DNA of 64,000 nucleotides from NCBI GenBank assembly GCA_018257865.1, contig JAEUBA010000032.1, positions 186,001-250,000 of the forward strand, read 5' to 3'. Numbering within the stretch: the stretch's first letter is position 1; each line of letters opens with the position of its first letter. A program made the translations under genes and the position numbers. Below are positions 1 to 12,375 of this stretch, in pieces. This stretch comes from Stereocaulon alpinum (taxonomy: Eukaryota > Ascomycota > Lecanoromycetes > Lecanorales > Stereocaulaceae). A model generated the notes under the pieces. It was not told where the DNA came from. It searched no databases and worked only from the letters and a program-made list of their open reading frames with translations.

Positions 1-3000
1 TTAGTAGGCTAGATAGATATAACTACGCTAAATATATATTAGTTAATAGGAAAGCTTTAGTAACTATCTACCTAGCGATTAAAACATATATCTATATATA
101 GATTAAGACTTTTACTGAAGGTTGATAAGCCTAGAAGAAACTAAAAGAGCTATATAGTAAGAATATAAATATAATATTTAAAGTAGCCCTCTATAAACTC
201 TTAAGGTTAGAGCTATTAGACTATAAAGACGTCCCTGTCTACCTATCAGCTTTTAAAGAATATATAGCGAAGATAGATAAAATAGGGAGTTCTATTAACT
301 ATAAGTAAAGGGTTACCTACTATAAAAGAGGGCTTCTATAATACCTATAATAATATATATTTACTATATCCCAGTACGACGTTTAAAATAAAAGGGAAGT
401 TAACCTTAACTTTATTATAACTAAGCTTAAGAACCGTATATAATCCGATTAACTAAACGAGAGGACTAATAAGACTAGCGTACGACGCAGCTATAGCAGA
501 AATAATACTAAGAAAGGTTAAGGATCGAGATAAGGGTCTATATCTAAGAGTAAGAATTAGGATAATTATAAGTATAATAGTAAGCTATATAGATATAGTA
601 AAAATTACTATTTATAATATCCTAATAAGAAACCTTACTAAGTAAAGAAATATAAGAATAAGGATAAGAATAGTAAGAAGGATAGTAATAATAAAGTCGC
701 CTCTACCCTATCTATACGTAATATAAAAGTCTTCTCTATTACTCTAAAACTACTAGATAATACGAGCTAATCAAATAGATCGCACGCTATTATTATTAAC
801 AGCGGCGACGAGGAATATACCTATTAGGATCGTTCCAAATTTAAAGACTATACTACCGTTAAGAATATATACGTTAGCGGCGTTACCGACGGTATCCTAG
901 AAGTTAAAGGTATAGGGACTATTATAATCCCTGCCGTAATTAATAGCTAAGTGCTGCTATTTAATTTACTAAATATAAGGTATATACCTAAGATAAGGTA
1001 TAACTTACTGTCGACTACTTAATTAGATATTAAGGGTTATACCTATACCGGAGGTAATAGCTATAAGGAGTTCTTAAATAAGGACGGTAATACTATCCTT
1101 TAAGAGGAACTTTATAATAGGACCTACTACCTTACTACCTTATAGGATATAAATACGTTAATAATTAACCGCCTTAAATTAAGTAAGCCAGCTAAGAATA
1201 ATATATCTTAGACTACCTAGTATTACTATTTTAGATATATTAGTATAGAAGCTACGAAGGCTATTACTAAGAATACTAGTATTAACTATAAGGCAGCTAA
1301 CCGCCTCTAGAAGGATAAACCGTAGGAACTATACAAGGCTTATATATCTAGTAAGATCTACCGTATACTATTAAGAATACCTATTATTCGATTAACTATA
1401 AAAGGGTAGACGTTATTAATAGACTTATTAATAGCCGGTAACGTCGTTATACTAGGAGGCTATAAATATATCCTAATAGTAATATATAAGGCTACCGGCT
1501 TCGTACGAATTACCTACCTACGAGACTATAGAGGTTTATACTACTACCTTAAATAGGAATTAAAATACTTAGATACTAAGGGAATAAAAGTTACTTATAT
1601 TAGGAGTAATAACGAATTCTTATACTCAGCTGCTTACAGCGAGTTATATAAGTAATAAGGTATCAAAGTAATCCCTACTATTATATATAATCCTTTATAA
1701 AACGGAATTATAGAACGTCTAAATAGAACGCTATTCTAGCGAGTTAAAGCAGTCCTCTATAATTCAGGGCTGCCGTAAGGTTTCTAGGGTAAGGCGATAT
1801 ACTATATTATATACGTCCTTAATCTAATCCCTAGTAAGAAGGATAGGAAAAGCTCGTTCGAAAAGTAGTACGGCTATAAGCCGCAGGCTACTTACCTTAA
1901 GCTATTCGGTTATATATATTACGCCTATAACGTATCGCCGTCGCTGAAAAAGCTAGATAATAAGGCTATTAAGTATCGCTTTCTAGGATACGAAGGCAAG
2001 TTAATCTACCGCCTATAGGATATAAAGAATAAGAAGGCTATCCGCTCACCGTATATAGTATTCGACGAGAAGGCGAAGACTTTACTAGATACTCTAGAGA
2101 GTATATTTTTTAAAGACGCTAACGCAGAGGTAGACGACTTCTATATATAGGACTTCCTAACTACCGGAAGCCCGCTACCAGAGTCTAGTAATAATATCTT
2201 AGACTTAGAGGGAGCCTCAGTTTCAGAGGGAGCCTCAAACTTAGAGGGAGCCTCAAACTCAGAGTGAGCCTCAACCTAATCAGCTGATAATTTGGATAAT
2301 AAGGAAGAGGAAGCAACTGCCTAGGCGCCTACTGAGGCGGCTACTAAGGCAACTGCTACTACTCTACCTCCTACGCAAGCACCTGCTGTACTAACTAGGA
2401 AGTCAGCCCGTCCGAAGAAAAATATTAACTATTCGGATATTAACAAAAATGGCCTCGGGGGCAACTTTAGCTCCTATCTAATAAAGGTTATTAAGAGTAC
2501 CGCCCTACTGCCTATATTAGTTAATAAGGTACTGAATAGGATCGACGGTACGGAGTAGCAGGAAGCTCTTAATACTAAGATAGATAACTACCGCTACTAG
2601 GGGACGTTTAACCCCCCTTATAAGCCACCGCTAGGGACGAAAGTCGTTAAAACCCGGTAGGTACTAGTATATAAGAAGGGACTAATAGGAGAGATTACTA
2701 AGCGTAAGGCTCGCTAGGTTACTAAAGGTTTTAGCTAATAAAAAGGCGTTAATTACGACGAGACCTTCTTATTAACTCTTAAGTAATTATTAATTCGCGT
2801 CTTAATAGCTATCGCCGCGAAATATAATATAGTTATAGAATTATTAGATATAGTATCAGCGTTCCTTAAGGCGCTGCTATACTATAACGTCTAGGTAGAG
2901 TAACTACTTAGATATACTAACGGAAAACTAGGATACGCCTGTAAATTAAATAGAGCGTTATACGGCTTAAAGTAAGCGTCCTACGAATAGTATAAGACGC

Positions 3001-3182
3001 TATACGCTGAGCTGAAGAAGTATAGTTTCCGAAGAATTAAGTAGGACTACTCGATCTTTATTAATAAAGTTACTAGAGTTATTATTAGAGCTTACGTCGA
3101 CAATCTACTAATAATCGCGAAGAACTGTAAGGATATTACTGCTATTAAAGTAATCCTAGATAAACGCTTCCGATTTAAGCAC
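1..3182 (+). mobile_element. Ty1/copia retrotransposon, 5' part, RIP-inactivated (continues beyond the left edge)
   Basis: Conceptual translation across many stops gives, in order: a Gag-like segment (about 180-520), a decayed zinc-knuckle region (about 560-640, original Cys/His codons now Tyr), a protease-like stretch (about 770-1010), a copia integrase core (about 1380-1900, with residues such as NGIIERLNRTL), and the start of reverse transcriptase (about 2620-3182, ending RFRFKH). Integrase before RT is the Ty1/copia order. Stops fall mainly where Trp or Gln is expected, as CpA-to-TpA RIP produces. The 5' LTR lies outside the window. RT is interrupted at 3182 by a gypsy insertion and resumes at 12748. 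No intact protein can be made. Confidence 0.9.
2202..2273 (+). repeat. Four 18-bp tandem units in the copia integrase-RT linker
   Basis: Four consecutive 18-nt units share the core gagggagcctca (the last has gagtgagcctca) and encode a repeating EGAS-type motif in the copia frame. They keep several CA dinucleotides while the flanking coding sequence has almost none, so this patch was hit less by RIP. Confidence 0.85.
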
Positions 3183-3550
3183 TGTGAAGGTATGGGATTA
3201 AGGGCGTCGGTCAAGAGATTATAGTAGTAGAATCGCAAGTGTAAGGATACTATATATAAGACGGAGGTAGAAGCGAATAAGACGGAGGTAGAATTAAAGA
3301 CTATTAACCGTAACGACTGCCTATTACTAGAATAATTATATATAGAAAAGAATAATAATCCTCCTAAGATATAGTAATATTCGTTACTATATAAAGGTCC
3401 CTAAAGCTAAGCCCTTGCTAACTAATCGCTAACTAACTAACGTCTACTAACTAATTACCGCCTGCTACTAAGAAGCCTATAGCTGCACTATCTATACTAA
3501 TTACCGCCTAATACTAAGAAGCCTACAGCTGCACTATCTATACTATTATA
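3183..3550 (-). repeat. Gypsy 3' LTR (left copy)
   Basis: 368 bp, aligns without gaps to 12376-12743. It starts TGT on the plus strand and ends ATA, consistent with TGT..ACA after one RIP change. About a dozen differences separate the two LTRs and all are C/T or G/A transitions. Each LTR contains a 46-bp tandem duplication (here 3452-3497 and 3498-3543). Left of it is the putative target duplication GCAC. Confidence 0.9.
3452..3543. repeat. 46-bp tandem duplication inside the gypsy LTR
   Basis: Two adjacent 46-bp units, each beginning taattaccgcct and ending gcactatctatac, differ at only a few positions. The same pair occurs in the other LTR at 12645-12736, so the duplication predates the insertion. 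Confidence 0.85.
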
Positions 3551-3554
3551 TACG

Positions 3555-3564
3555 TCCCCCCCCT
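3555..3564 (-). other. Polypurine tract of the gypsy element
   Basis: Plus-strand TCCCCCCCCT is AGGGGGGGGA on the element strand, 4 nt inside the 3' LTR boundary. This is the expected place for the plus-strand priming site of a minus-oriented LTR element. The run has survived RIP because it contains no CA or TG. Confidence 0.7.
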
Positions 3565-5133
3565 ATTTAATAGTCGTCCTATAACTATTGATTAATCCTA
3601 CTGCGAAATAATACGTTTGCTTACTAGTTCGACTAACAGTCCTCGAATTTCTAATTAGTTAAGAAGCTGTAGACGTAGAGATAATTACGGCTAGGCCTAT
3701 CGCTATCCGATCTATAATAAGGATCTACCCGAAATCTTAATATTATTACTAGCTGTATACGATCTAGTAACTAAGATTAGGGGCGTTAGCCCTAAAGGAA
3801 TAGGTGCTATATAATAGAGGACCTTATCTCTATAATATAGATCGCTAGGGCTTAGAGGTAGGGGAATAGTAAGAGTATTAATAATTGCTCTAGCACAAAA
3901 TCTATTAACGGAATTAATCCCTTACGAACCTTCGGAAAATATATAAAACGCGATATATAGTAGTATTTAGCGCTTAGGAGGCTAGGACTGCTAATCTAAG
4001 GGTTTTATACTTAAGAGAGGTATAAGTAGACTATTCTTACTAACTTAAGTAATACTATATTCCGGTGTTTCCGGAACTAGTATTAATTCCTTATAGACCT
4101 TTAGAAAACGCAGCTGGTATAATATATATATATAAGTATATATATAGTAGCCGGTAAGGAAAAAGGAAAGAGGATTAAATCTTAGCTGAGTTTAATAATT
4201 TTTGCGGCTTAATCTCCTAGGTATAGACGTAGTAATTTGGTATTATTCTCTAGAAGAAGTCTTATACGGCGTCTCTTAGGTGTTAAGGGGGTTAGGCTAA
4301 TAGTCTAGCTGTAGATAGAGCTGAAGGAAGTCTCCTTATTAGATATATTATTATCGCTCTATACTACTTTACGCTTCCAACTTATATTATATAATTTAAT
4401 AGGCTTATAAGACTTTATAACTGCCTCTAAAACCCTTTTAATAAGCTAGATACTAAAATTAGGGGCGTTAGCCCCGAAAGGAATAGGTGCTATATAATAA
4501 AGGGTTCCTAGTAATAGTATTAATCCCTTGTAGACCTTTATAAAATATAGTATAGAGCCTATTCTCCCTGATCGGAGCTTAGATACTAGTAAAAGGAAGC
4601 TAGATTCGAAGTACTGCCGTCCGCAGTAGACTAATACTAGGGAGGCTGGTATTAGGTGTAATAGCAGCTTTAAGGCTTAAGAGATATAAGAATTTGCTAA
4701 GTAAGGTTAAGTAATAACTATTTTCCTAGTGTATTACGCTTAGCTAGGGCGCTCGCCGCCGAAATTAGGGACGAAGTTACGTAGGCGGTTTATTATAGTA
4801 TATATAGTAGATAGATAAGAGAAGTAGTAGGGGGCACTAGCTACTATATAATAGCTAGTACTTACGCTAATAATCCGTCTAAGTAAGACTTTAAGAGTAG
4901 GATATATATAAAGGTATTATAGCTAGTAGTAGTAAGTAGTAAAGATAAGCTTAAAGGTTAATAAATATCCTTAACCCCCCCTAATTAACTTCTTATCCCT
5001 AGGAAGTATAAATAAAGTCTAGTAGCTAATCTAGTTATAAAGGTAGTACTATAATTAAGAAGCCCTACTTAGGTAAAGATAATACTACTTCTTCTACAGC
5101 TAGTCTATTACTTCGCCGCCTTAGGCGGAGCCG
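3565..5133. other. Gypsy 3' region between pol and the LTR, no coding signal
   Basis: About 1.57 kb of AT-rich RIP-mutated sequence after the pol reading frame ends. I see no recognisable domain. It holds short direct repeats: 3771-3820 and 4452-4504 share aggggcgttagccc followed by ggaataggtgctatataata, and a second short motif recurs around 4078-4110 and 4512-4545. The length is large for an untranslated region, so an old insertion or lost extra ORF is possible. Confidence 0.5.
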
Positions 5134-8100
5134 TTACTCTACTCTACTATTAATACTTATATCTTTATCTATATCTTCGCTTCTAGTATTAGTAGTAAAT
5201 TTATTATCGCTAGTATTAAGTTCAGCTCGGCTATAAAAGCGTTTTAGTCGACTACTATTTATAGTCCCCTTTATTATTAACTTATCTAATTCCTTTAGAA
5301 TATACGTGCCTTTATCCGTATTCACCTCAGCGATACGGAATAGGCCTAACTATTAAAAGATTAGCTTATAGGAATACGACTTCTCTAGCTTAGTATTATA
5401 TAGGAGTATTCCTATAAGCTAACCTTTTAATAGTTAGGCGGATTTAATATCTATTATTAAATAACTCCTTATAAGACTCCCGTATTCTTTTTAGAAACAG
5501 CGCCGTTTCTTCTAGATCCTCGTCGCAGTATTATAATTATCTTATACGCAGAGCTAGCAGTTCCGCAGTCGATTATATACGTTCCTAGTTAAGAATCTGC
5601 TATATAGGGTTAGTAAGTTTAATAGGTAATATAGTATTATTTCCGTAGTTAATCCTATACGGTAATATCCTAGTAGTTCTCTTCACTATTATCCTATCTG
5701 CCTAAAGGATTATATATAGGTTTCGAACCTAATTATAGCGGCCTCCGTCTATTATCTTAGTAAGTCTATCTATAATTAGCTAATAGCTGCGTTCGACTAT
5801 CCTATTCGCTTACGGGTAATACGCAGAGGTGATAATTCTCCGGATTCAGTATCTCTAAGCGAGATTATTAATAATATCTTTATTCTCTAGTCCTCTATTA
5901 AGTACTAATCGTTAGAAGTAACTATATTAGTAGATAACGTCCTTATATAGGAACTGCGCTACCGCTATTAATATAGTAGTACTTAATATACGAGCTTCTA
6001 GCTACCCTAAGAAATTATTATAAGTAACTACTAGGTAATTCTTATTCTCCCGCAGCGGTATATAGACTACGTTAATAGCTACTTTCTACTATATCCCTAA
6101 TACCTACGTTAGATAAAGTGCCTCTTCTTCTCGCTGCGTTGATTGTCGCTAATAGGAATTATATATCCGTATATACGTAGCACTATCTTTATATAACGAC
6201 TCCTACTAGTACCGGTCTATAACACAGCGATAGGTATCTTCTCTACCTTAGTATCTATTATTATTATATAATTCCTGCAGAATCTATTATTAGTCTTATA
6301 ACGAATCGACGATATACTATAACGGAATATTCTTACTAGCTTAACGAAATAGATACTTATCTTTAATAAGGAACTTTATTACCTACTATTTAAATAACCG
6401 GAACTCTTTACTACTAGATATATCTAAGGGCCGCGCTATTATAGTAAGGTATTATATAATCTGCTATAAATACTTAGAGTAGCTGCTATTAAGTACTTCT
6501 ATACTAGTATCTTCTTCTACTATAACTAGACAGATAGAAATTAGATTCAGCTTAGTATCGATAAAGTTATTAATATCCTATTTAACGGTACCTTCTTCCT
6601 TCTTAGCAGAATTATAGGGGCGGTAGGAGAGACTATTAGTAGCACTATACTTCGTGCTAGGAACGTAATATATATTAAAGTCGAAAAGTCGAATCTAGGC
6701 AAGCTATCTTATTACTAGTATACCTAGTAGGTTAGTCGCTAATTAGTTTAGCTAGGCTACTAAAGTATTCGTATTAATCTTAATAGTAAAATAAACTCTA
6801 TACAGCTAAAAGTAGAACTTCTTAAGTACCTTTAATACTCCTTAATATTTACGTTTCCCTGCGTTATACCTTAACTCCTGCTTAGTCTATAGTCCGCTTT
6901 TATATCTATTAGGATACTATTTACCTATTACTAAATCTACCTATTAGAGTACTACGCCCTATCCTTAAAGACTTATATCTACTGCGAGGATAATCTTACC
7001 GGTACCTTTACTATAGTTAAGCGTGCGTAGGGTAGGTATAGATATTAGCGCCTCCTTTAAGATATCTATTAACGCCTACTACTTATCTCCCTATACGAAT
7101 AGTACTTCACGGCGAAAGAGACGGTAGATTAGTATAGTAATAATAGTAAAATCCTTTACCTATATTTAGTAGTAGATATACAGCCTAATAAATATACGTA
7201 TACCTATAAGATTATAATACGGTTCCTAATCGACTACCTTAGTAATCTTTACTAATTTAGGTAATCTTCCGCGAGCGTTATATATAAAGCCTATAATCTT
7301 AATTCCTTCTATATAGAACTATGACTTTTCACCGGAGATAGTTACACCTGAACGTTTAATATCAGTAAGTACCTTATCCAAATTCTGGATATATTCTAAT
7401 ACGAATCGACGCACTCTAGGAATAACTTTGATATCCTAATATCGTAAATACAGGCCCTTTATACTAATATCGTCCAGAAATAGCTAGTAAATAGTTAGAA
7501 TTAAATTAGTAAGAATCTTTACTATAATACGTACGAACTAGGTAACGGAGTTAGTTATACCTTAGGGCAGCGTCGTCTAACGCAGTAAGCCCAGCAGTGT
7601 TATAAATATAGTTAAGTTATAGCAGCGACTATCAAGTTTGATTTAATTATATCCTAAAAAGAAATTAATTAATAAGGTTATCTATATTCTAACGAATTCC
7701 TTAGAGAATTTATTAACTAACGGCGGAAGATTTATATCCTAGACGGTTACTTTATTAATATTTATAGCTATATTTACTATCCGGTATTTACTAGACTTCT
7801 TCTTTACTAGAAACTAAGGGTTATGGTAAGGCCTATAGTATAATTTAAGTAGACTACTAAATATCCGGTCCTTAAGTATTTTAACTACTATCCTAGTTAA
7901 GGCCCTTAGGATCGGAAAACCTAGTACTTGCTACGCTGTATATAGGATCGTTTAGATCTACTATAGTACTACTACTACGCTGCGTACCTTTCTAATCTCT
8001 AAGAAGTCCTAGGATAATACTGCCTCCCGATTATATAGTACTTATATCAGTAGATCCTTCTCCTAAGGTAATAGATTAATACTAATCTATATTAATACTA

Positions 8101-8400
8101 CCCTCTCGTTAGTTAAACGCGTCCCTTTTACTAGTATCGAGAATTTCGGAATTAACTAATACCTATATAGTCCCTACTTATAATAATAGCCCTACTATTC
8201 TCTTTCTAAGATCTCGTCTTTCTAACCTAATCTACTAGGACTTATTCTATCTAAGAATAAAGAGTCTACTAGCCGTACCTTCTACACTTTCCGCTTATAT
8301 ATAGTCTATACTTAGGCTTCGTTAGAGTATTACGGTAATAGAATATCAAATCGCTTCGATAGTTAGACTATAGAAGCCTTCGCGAAACTAGTTAATATAA
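5134..8400 (-). pseudogene. Gypsy pol relic: RT, RNase H, integrase
   Basis: On the minus strand, through many stops, the RT active-site motif FLDD is at 7463-7480, followed by RNase H-type sequence (about 7250-6650), integrase core (about 6350-5580) and a C-terminal integrase module ending at 5134. The last 63 codons (5325-5134) are open and read GTYILKELD..IKG..RLKRFYSRAEL, typical of the end of gypsy integrases. Upstream limits (protease near 8300) are approximate. Stops at Trp/Gln positions show RIP. A 33-bp inverted repeat lies in the integrase C-terminus (5345-5438). Confidence 0.85.
5345..5438. repeat. Near-perfect inverted repeat, 33-bp arms and 28-bp loop
   Basis: Arm 5345-5377 is the reverse complement of arm 5406-5438 except for one transition; 5378-5405 is the loop. 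The arms begin cctaactattaaaag and end ttataggaatac. The structure sits inside the decayed integrase C-terminal coding region, where a hairpin of this quality is not expected by chance. Confidence 0.85.
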
Positions 8401-8886
8401 ATAAATAAATAAAATTAAAATCTAAGTCTAAAAGTCTAGAAATACCTATAAACTACCTATCCCTTCCCTAAATATCTAAGCTACTAATCTTCCTTAACGT
8501 AGATACCAGCCTAGTTCGGCGCCCGCCTAGTCTTTTAAAGTAAAAATATTAGTAACGGTACGCTTCTATAGATAAGCTGCTATCGCTAATTAGATAGTAG
8601 TTAATATACTACTATCCGCAGAAAAGATTTGGGTAGTTAATAAACTATCGTTATTATTTACCGTCCTTATACGAGACCTTCGCTCGAATAGACGTCCTAG
8701 AATTAAGTCGAAATCCGAATATTCGACTATAAGTATATATATAGGCGTTATAATATTACTAATCTCCACCGGTATCTTTCTTATAATAATAGAATATCGC
8801 GACTTTCGGAGCAGTTCCGCGCTTGCAGCTAATCACAATACCTCTTTAGAGCTATATTTCCTTTCTCAGCTAGCGCCTTCCTAGCG

Positions 8887-9306
8887 CCTTCAACTACTAA
8901 AAGTTAAATCTATATTATAACTTCTTCGCAGTAATACCTCGCGCTATATACGTTATATAATATCGAGATAATTTTATAAGTTTTAAAGTCAACTATTAGC
9001 TTACTTGCGTATCAAGAATTATTAAAATTAGCCTATTTACGCAATAGTTATAACCAAAAGAAGTGTTTTCGCTATATTTTATAGGCACCGCGGGCTCGCT
9101 GGTAATTACTAAGTATTATATAATTACCTTTAACTACCAAAAGTTAAGTACGCTGCGTAATTCTTCGCAGTAATACCTCACGCCATATACGTTATATAAT
9201 ATCGAGATAATTTTATAAGTTTTAAAGTCAACTATCAGCTTACTTGCGTATTAAGAATTATTAGAATTAGCCTATATACGTAATAGTTATAAGTAAAAGA
9301 AGCGTT
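8887..9306. repeat. Two ~180-bp direct repeats in the gypsy internal region
   Basis: Copies at 8887-9066 and 9127-9306 share long identical blocks (for example cgttatataatatcgagata) and differ mostly by transitions. They lie between the Gag-like region and the protease/RT region of the minus-strand element. A 60-bp spacer separates them, so the repeat period is about 240 bp. Confidence 0.85.
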
Positions 9307-9899
9307 ACGGCGGAAGCTTAGTGCTAATCCTAGACCTAATAAATAGCTGAGCGCGCCTTTCAAAGCCGCCTTTTACTATTAAAACCTTACTATTTTAATA
9401 ACTTTATATATAATAAAGGTAGAGCTTAACTTTATATATAAAAAGTATACTATAAATAGAGAGCTTTCTAACGCCGCTAGAATTTTCTAAATCGAGTATA
9501 AAATAAGCGAGATATAGCTGTTTTTATATTAATCTTCTGTGAAGATTACGGGCACTAACTTATATCTATATAAATACTAACGAATTTCGCTCTATAGCTA
9601 GTAGCAGCGACTATACTTAAGTTCTAACCGGTTTAGATAGAAAGACTAAGTTTATCTGCTATTCGCTAAGATATAAGGCAAATCTTAGTACCGCTATTAA
9701 TTAGTGCCTTCACCCTAGTATTAAAAATAGTAACTCAGACTATCAGATACCCTACTATAACTAGTAGTATCTTAGAACTAAGGTACCGTATTTTAGTATT
9801 AGGTTCCGTTATGATATTATTCGCTCGCAAGGATAGTCCTAGCTAAGTACTACTAGCTTTTAGCTCTAAGACGTTACTTCGCTATTATAAATCTCCCGT

Positions 9900-11560
9900 A
9901 GCTCTCTCCGCTAGTATATCCGACTTATCTAGGCTTTAGAAGAATAGCTTATATAACGTAGGTAAGTACCTAATTAACTCGCGAACCTTAAGATTATTTA
10001 CTAGTATATCTAGGATCTTACTTAGTAAGTAAACCGGATTATCTTCGTCTTTTAACTACTTAGTAAGCTTCCAGCGTCTCTCTTTACTACTAGATATCTT
10101 CTAATTCTACTTTATTACCTTAGTACCTGCGTCTAGTATTTCTGTATCCTCCGCAGTTCTCGACTAATTATTTCTCTTATAGGCCTACGCTATTACTAGG
10201 CCTAAGAAATCCTAATTTACTATAGAGGCGGGTCGCCTAAATAGACTTATATTCGTATATTTGCTAGGGCGAACAGTTTTTATAGCTAAGAGATAATCTT
10301 CTTACGCAGCCTTTCCTTATAGCTGAGAGGAACTTCTACTACCTAATTATCCTATAGGTCTAGTAGCCCGAACCTCTACTACTACTAATTCCGCTTTATC
10401 GTTAGTATCCGTAGTTATATCGCTATCGTATAACTCTCCTAGTCTTAGAGAAGAAGTATATACAGCTAACGCGTTTTACCTTTCCTACTATCTTTATACT
10501 ACCTCTTATATAGCGTTCTCTATAGTTACCTTCTACAGCTGCGTATATATTATCTATAATAATTCGTTACTATCTCCGCTCCGTCCTAGATAAATCTAAT
10601 TCTCCCGATTTAGATAGATCTTACCTTCAGTATAGGTAGCGTTAAAGTTAGTATAATAGGTTCGACGATACTTACTACTATAGTAGTAGTAGTCCTTATT
10701 AATTACAGCGCTAGTATTAGATACTATACCTATATTAATTCTAGACGAAGTTAGCGATAGCCCTAATCCTTATATTATACCTATATAGTTCGCTATTACT
10801 TACGTTATTAACGTTAGGTTCTCTAAGGCCTTAGTTATCAACTTAATTCTATTATTATTAATTACGGAGTTCGGTGCAGGCTTAGAAATAGGGGTAGTAT
10901 ACTAGTTAGTAGGACTAAAGATTACTTTTATCTAATAGTTATCTATAATACTACTTAGATTATCTATCTCTACCTTACTGATAGTAAATCCGTCTATAAT
11001 ATACTTTACGTCAGCGATTGTTAATACGGCCTTAGAAATCTTATTATAGTCTATTATCTCTACGTTATCTAGATTGTATCTAACCTTACAGATAACCTTT
11101 TCTTAAACCTTTAATAGGAGGCCTTAGATAAACTATATTACCTAAGTATACGCCTTAAGTTATCTGCGTTTAATAAGGTAGTAAGAGATAGTATAAAACT
11201 ACCAGCAGTACTACTTAAGGTTATCTTTTTCTATACGCAGCTTAGCTTTTAATATTTCTAGGAAATTACGGGAGTTAATCTATTAATTATAGTTATACTT
11301 CCGGTAGTCCTTTTTTATTACCTTAAATAACCCTACTCCGTCCTATAGCGAGTATTCCGGAATTACCTTAATATAGTTACTAATTATTCTTTTATAATAC
11401 TACGGTAGTTTCTTAAATATTTTATCCTATATTAGCCTATATTCGTCGTATATTATACTAAACCGCTGTAAGAACTTAGTTATATTACTTCCGCTAAAGT
11501 ATAGGGCTCCAGGGGTACTTAGAAACGGTATTAGTAATAGTATCTAACGCCTAGCAAATA
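9900..11560 (-). pseudogene. Gypsy Gag-like relic
   Basis: Reading the minus strand from about 11560 downward gives LYFSGSNITKFLQRF, then IYDEYRL, which resembles the start of the capsid domain in fungal gypsy elements. A long open-ish stretch with scattered stops continues to about 9900. The position next to the 5' LTR and before pol supports Gag. Boundaries are approximate and the product is not functional. Confidence 0.65.
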
Positions 11561-12375
11561 CTACTAGGATTAGTGTAGTAGGTATAGCGGGTATAGCTAG
11601 TATAGCCGGTATATCTAGTATATCCGGTTCCTCTTGCGTTGGAGGTGGTGAGGTAGAGGGGGAAGAGGATAGGGTATCCGTAGAGGTCTTAAGCGATATC
11701 TTTAAAGTAGCGGAAGAATCTAGTACTAATAATTTTAACTTCCTACTTACTAAGTACTACTAGTCTATAGGTCTTCTACTCGAACTTATCCTATAAAACG
11801 AGAATTCGTTAATAGCGAGCTGGAGAATTCGTAAAGAACTTATCGCTACTAAGATCAGCTGCTAAATTAGAAGTAATAGAGAGATAATAATACGTAGCGA
11901 TATTAACTTAGCTTCCTAAGATAACTATAGATACTATTATTCGCCTTCTTCCTAGGATTCTTACTTTTCTGGAGACTACTGCGTCTATTAACCTTTCTTA
12001 TCCTCCTAAACCTAGTATTCTAGGCCTGTCTGCCTTCCTTTCCTCTTTATTAATACGCTAGCTCCCGATAACCGACTCCTAGTAATCCGCTTTTATCTAA
12101 TATTTATTTTTACTACTGTTTTAATTCTTATTTTTCTAAGACCCTAAAGACCTAGACGCTGCCTCCGTTACTAAATTAGTAGTATTAGTACGCCTTCCGT
12201 CGATAGTGCTAGAAACTAAAAGTATATTCGCAAGTCATAATTTCGTTTTTTAGGGTTAGGACGTTTCCTACCGCTGAATTACTAAATTACTAAAAAGAAT
12301 AGCACGTATAGACTATATACCGCTAATTTACTAAATATATCTCTTTTTAAAAGAACGCCCCGCCTTCGGCTCTAA
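11561..12375 (-). other. Gypsy 5' leader with candidate primer-binding site
   Basis: Between the Gag-like region and the 5' LTR. Just inside the LTR a GC-rich patch (12356-12374) reads, on the element strand, TAGAGCCGAAGGCGGGGC; TAG may be a RIP-mutated TGG, the usual start of a tRNA primer-binding site. The tRNA is not identified. Around 11630-11690 a patch keeps TG dinucleotides and is less mutated than its surroundings. Confidence 0.45.

Noticed and set aside
4120..4150. TA-rich tracts in the left block as possible replication origin or centromere DNA
   Set aside because: The AT richness is fully explained by RIP of retroelements, and no origin-specific motif is seen.
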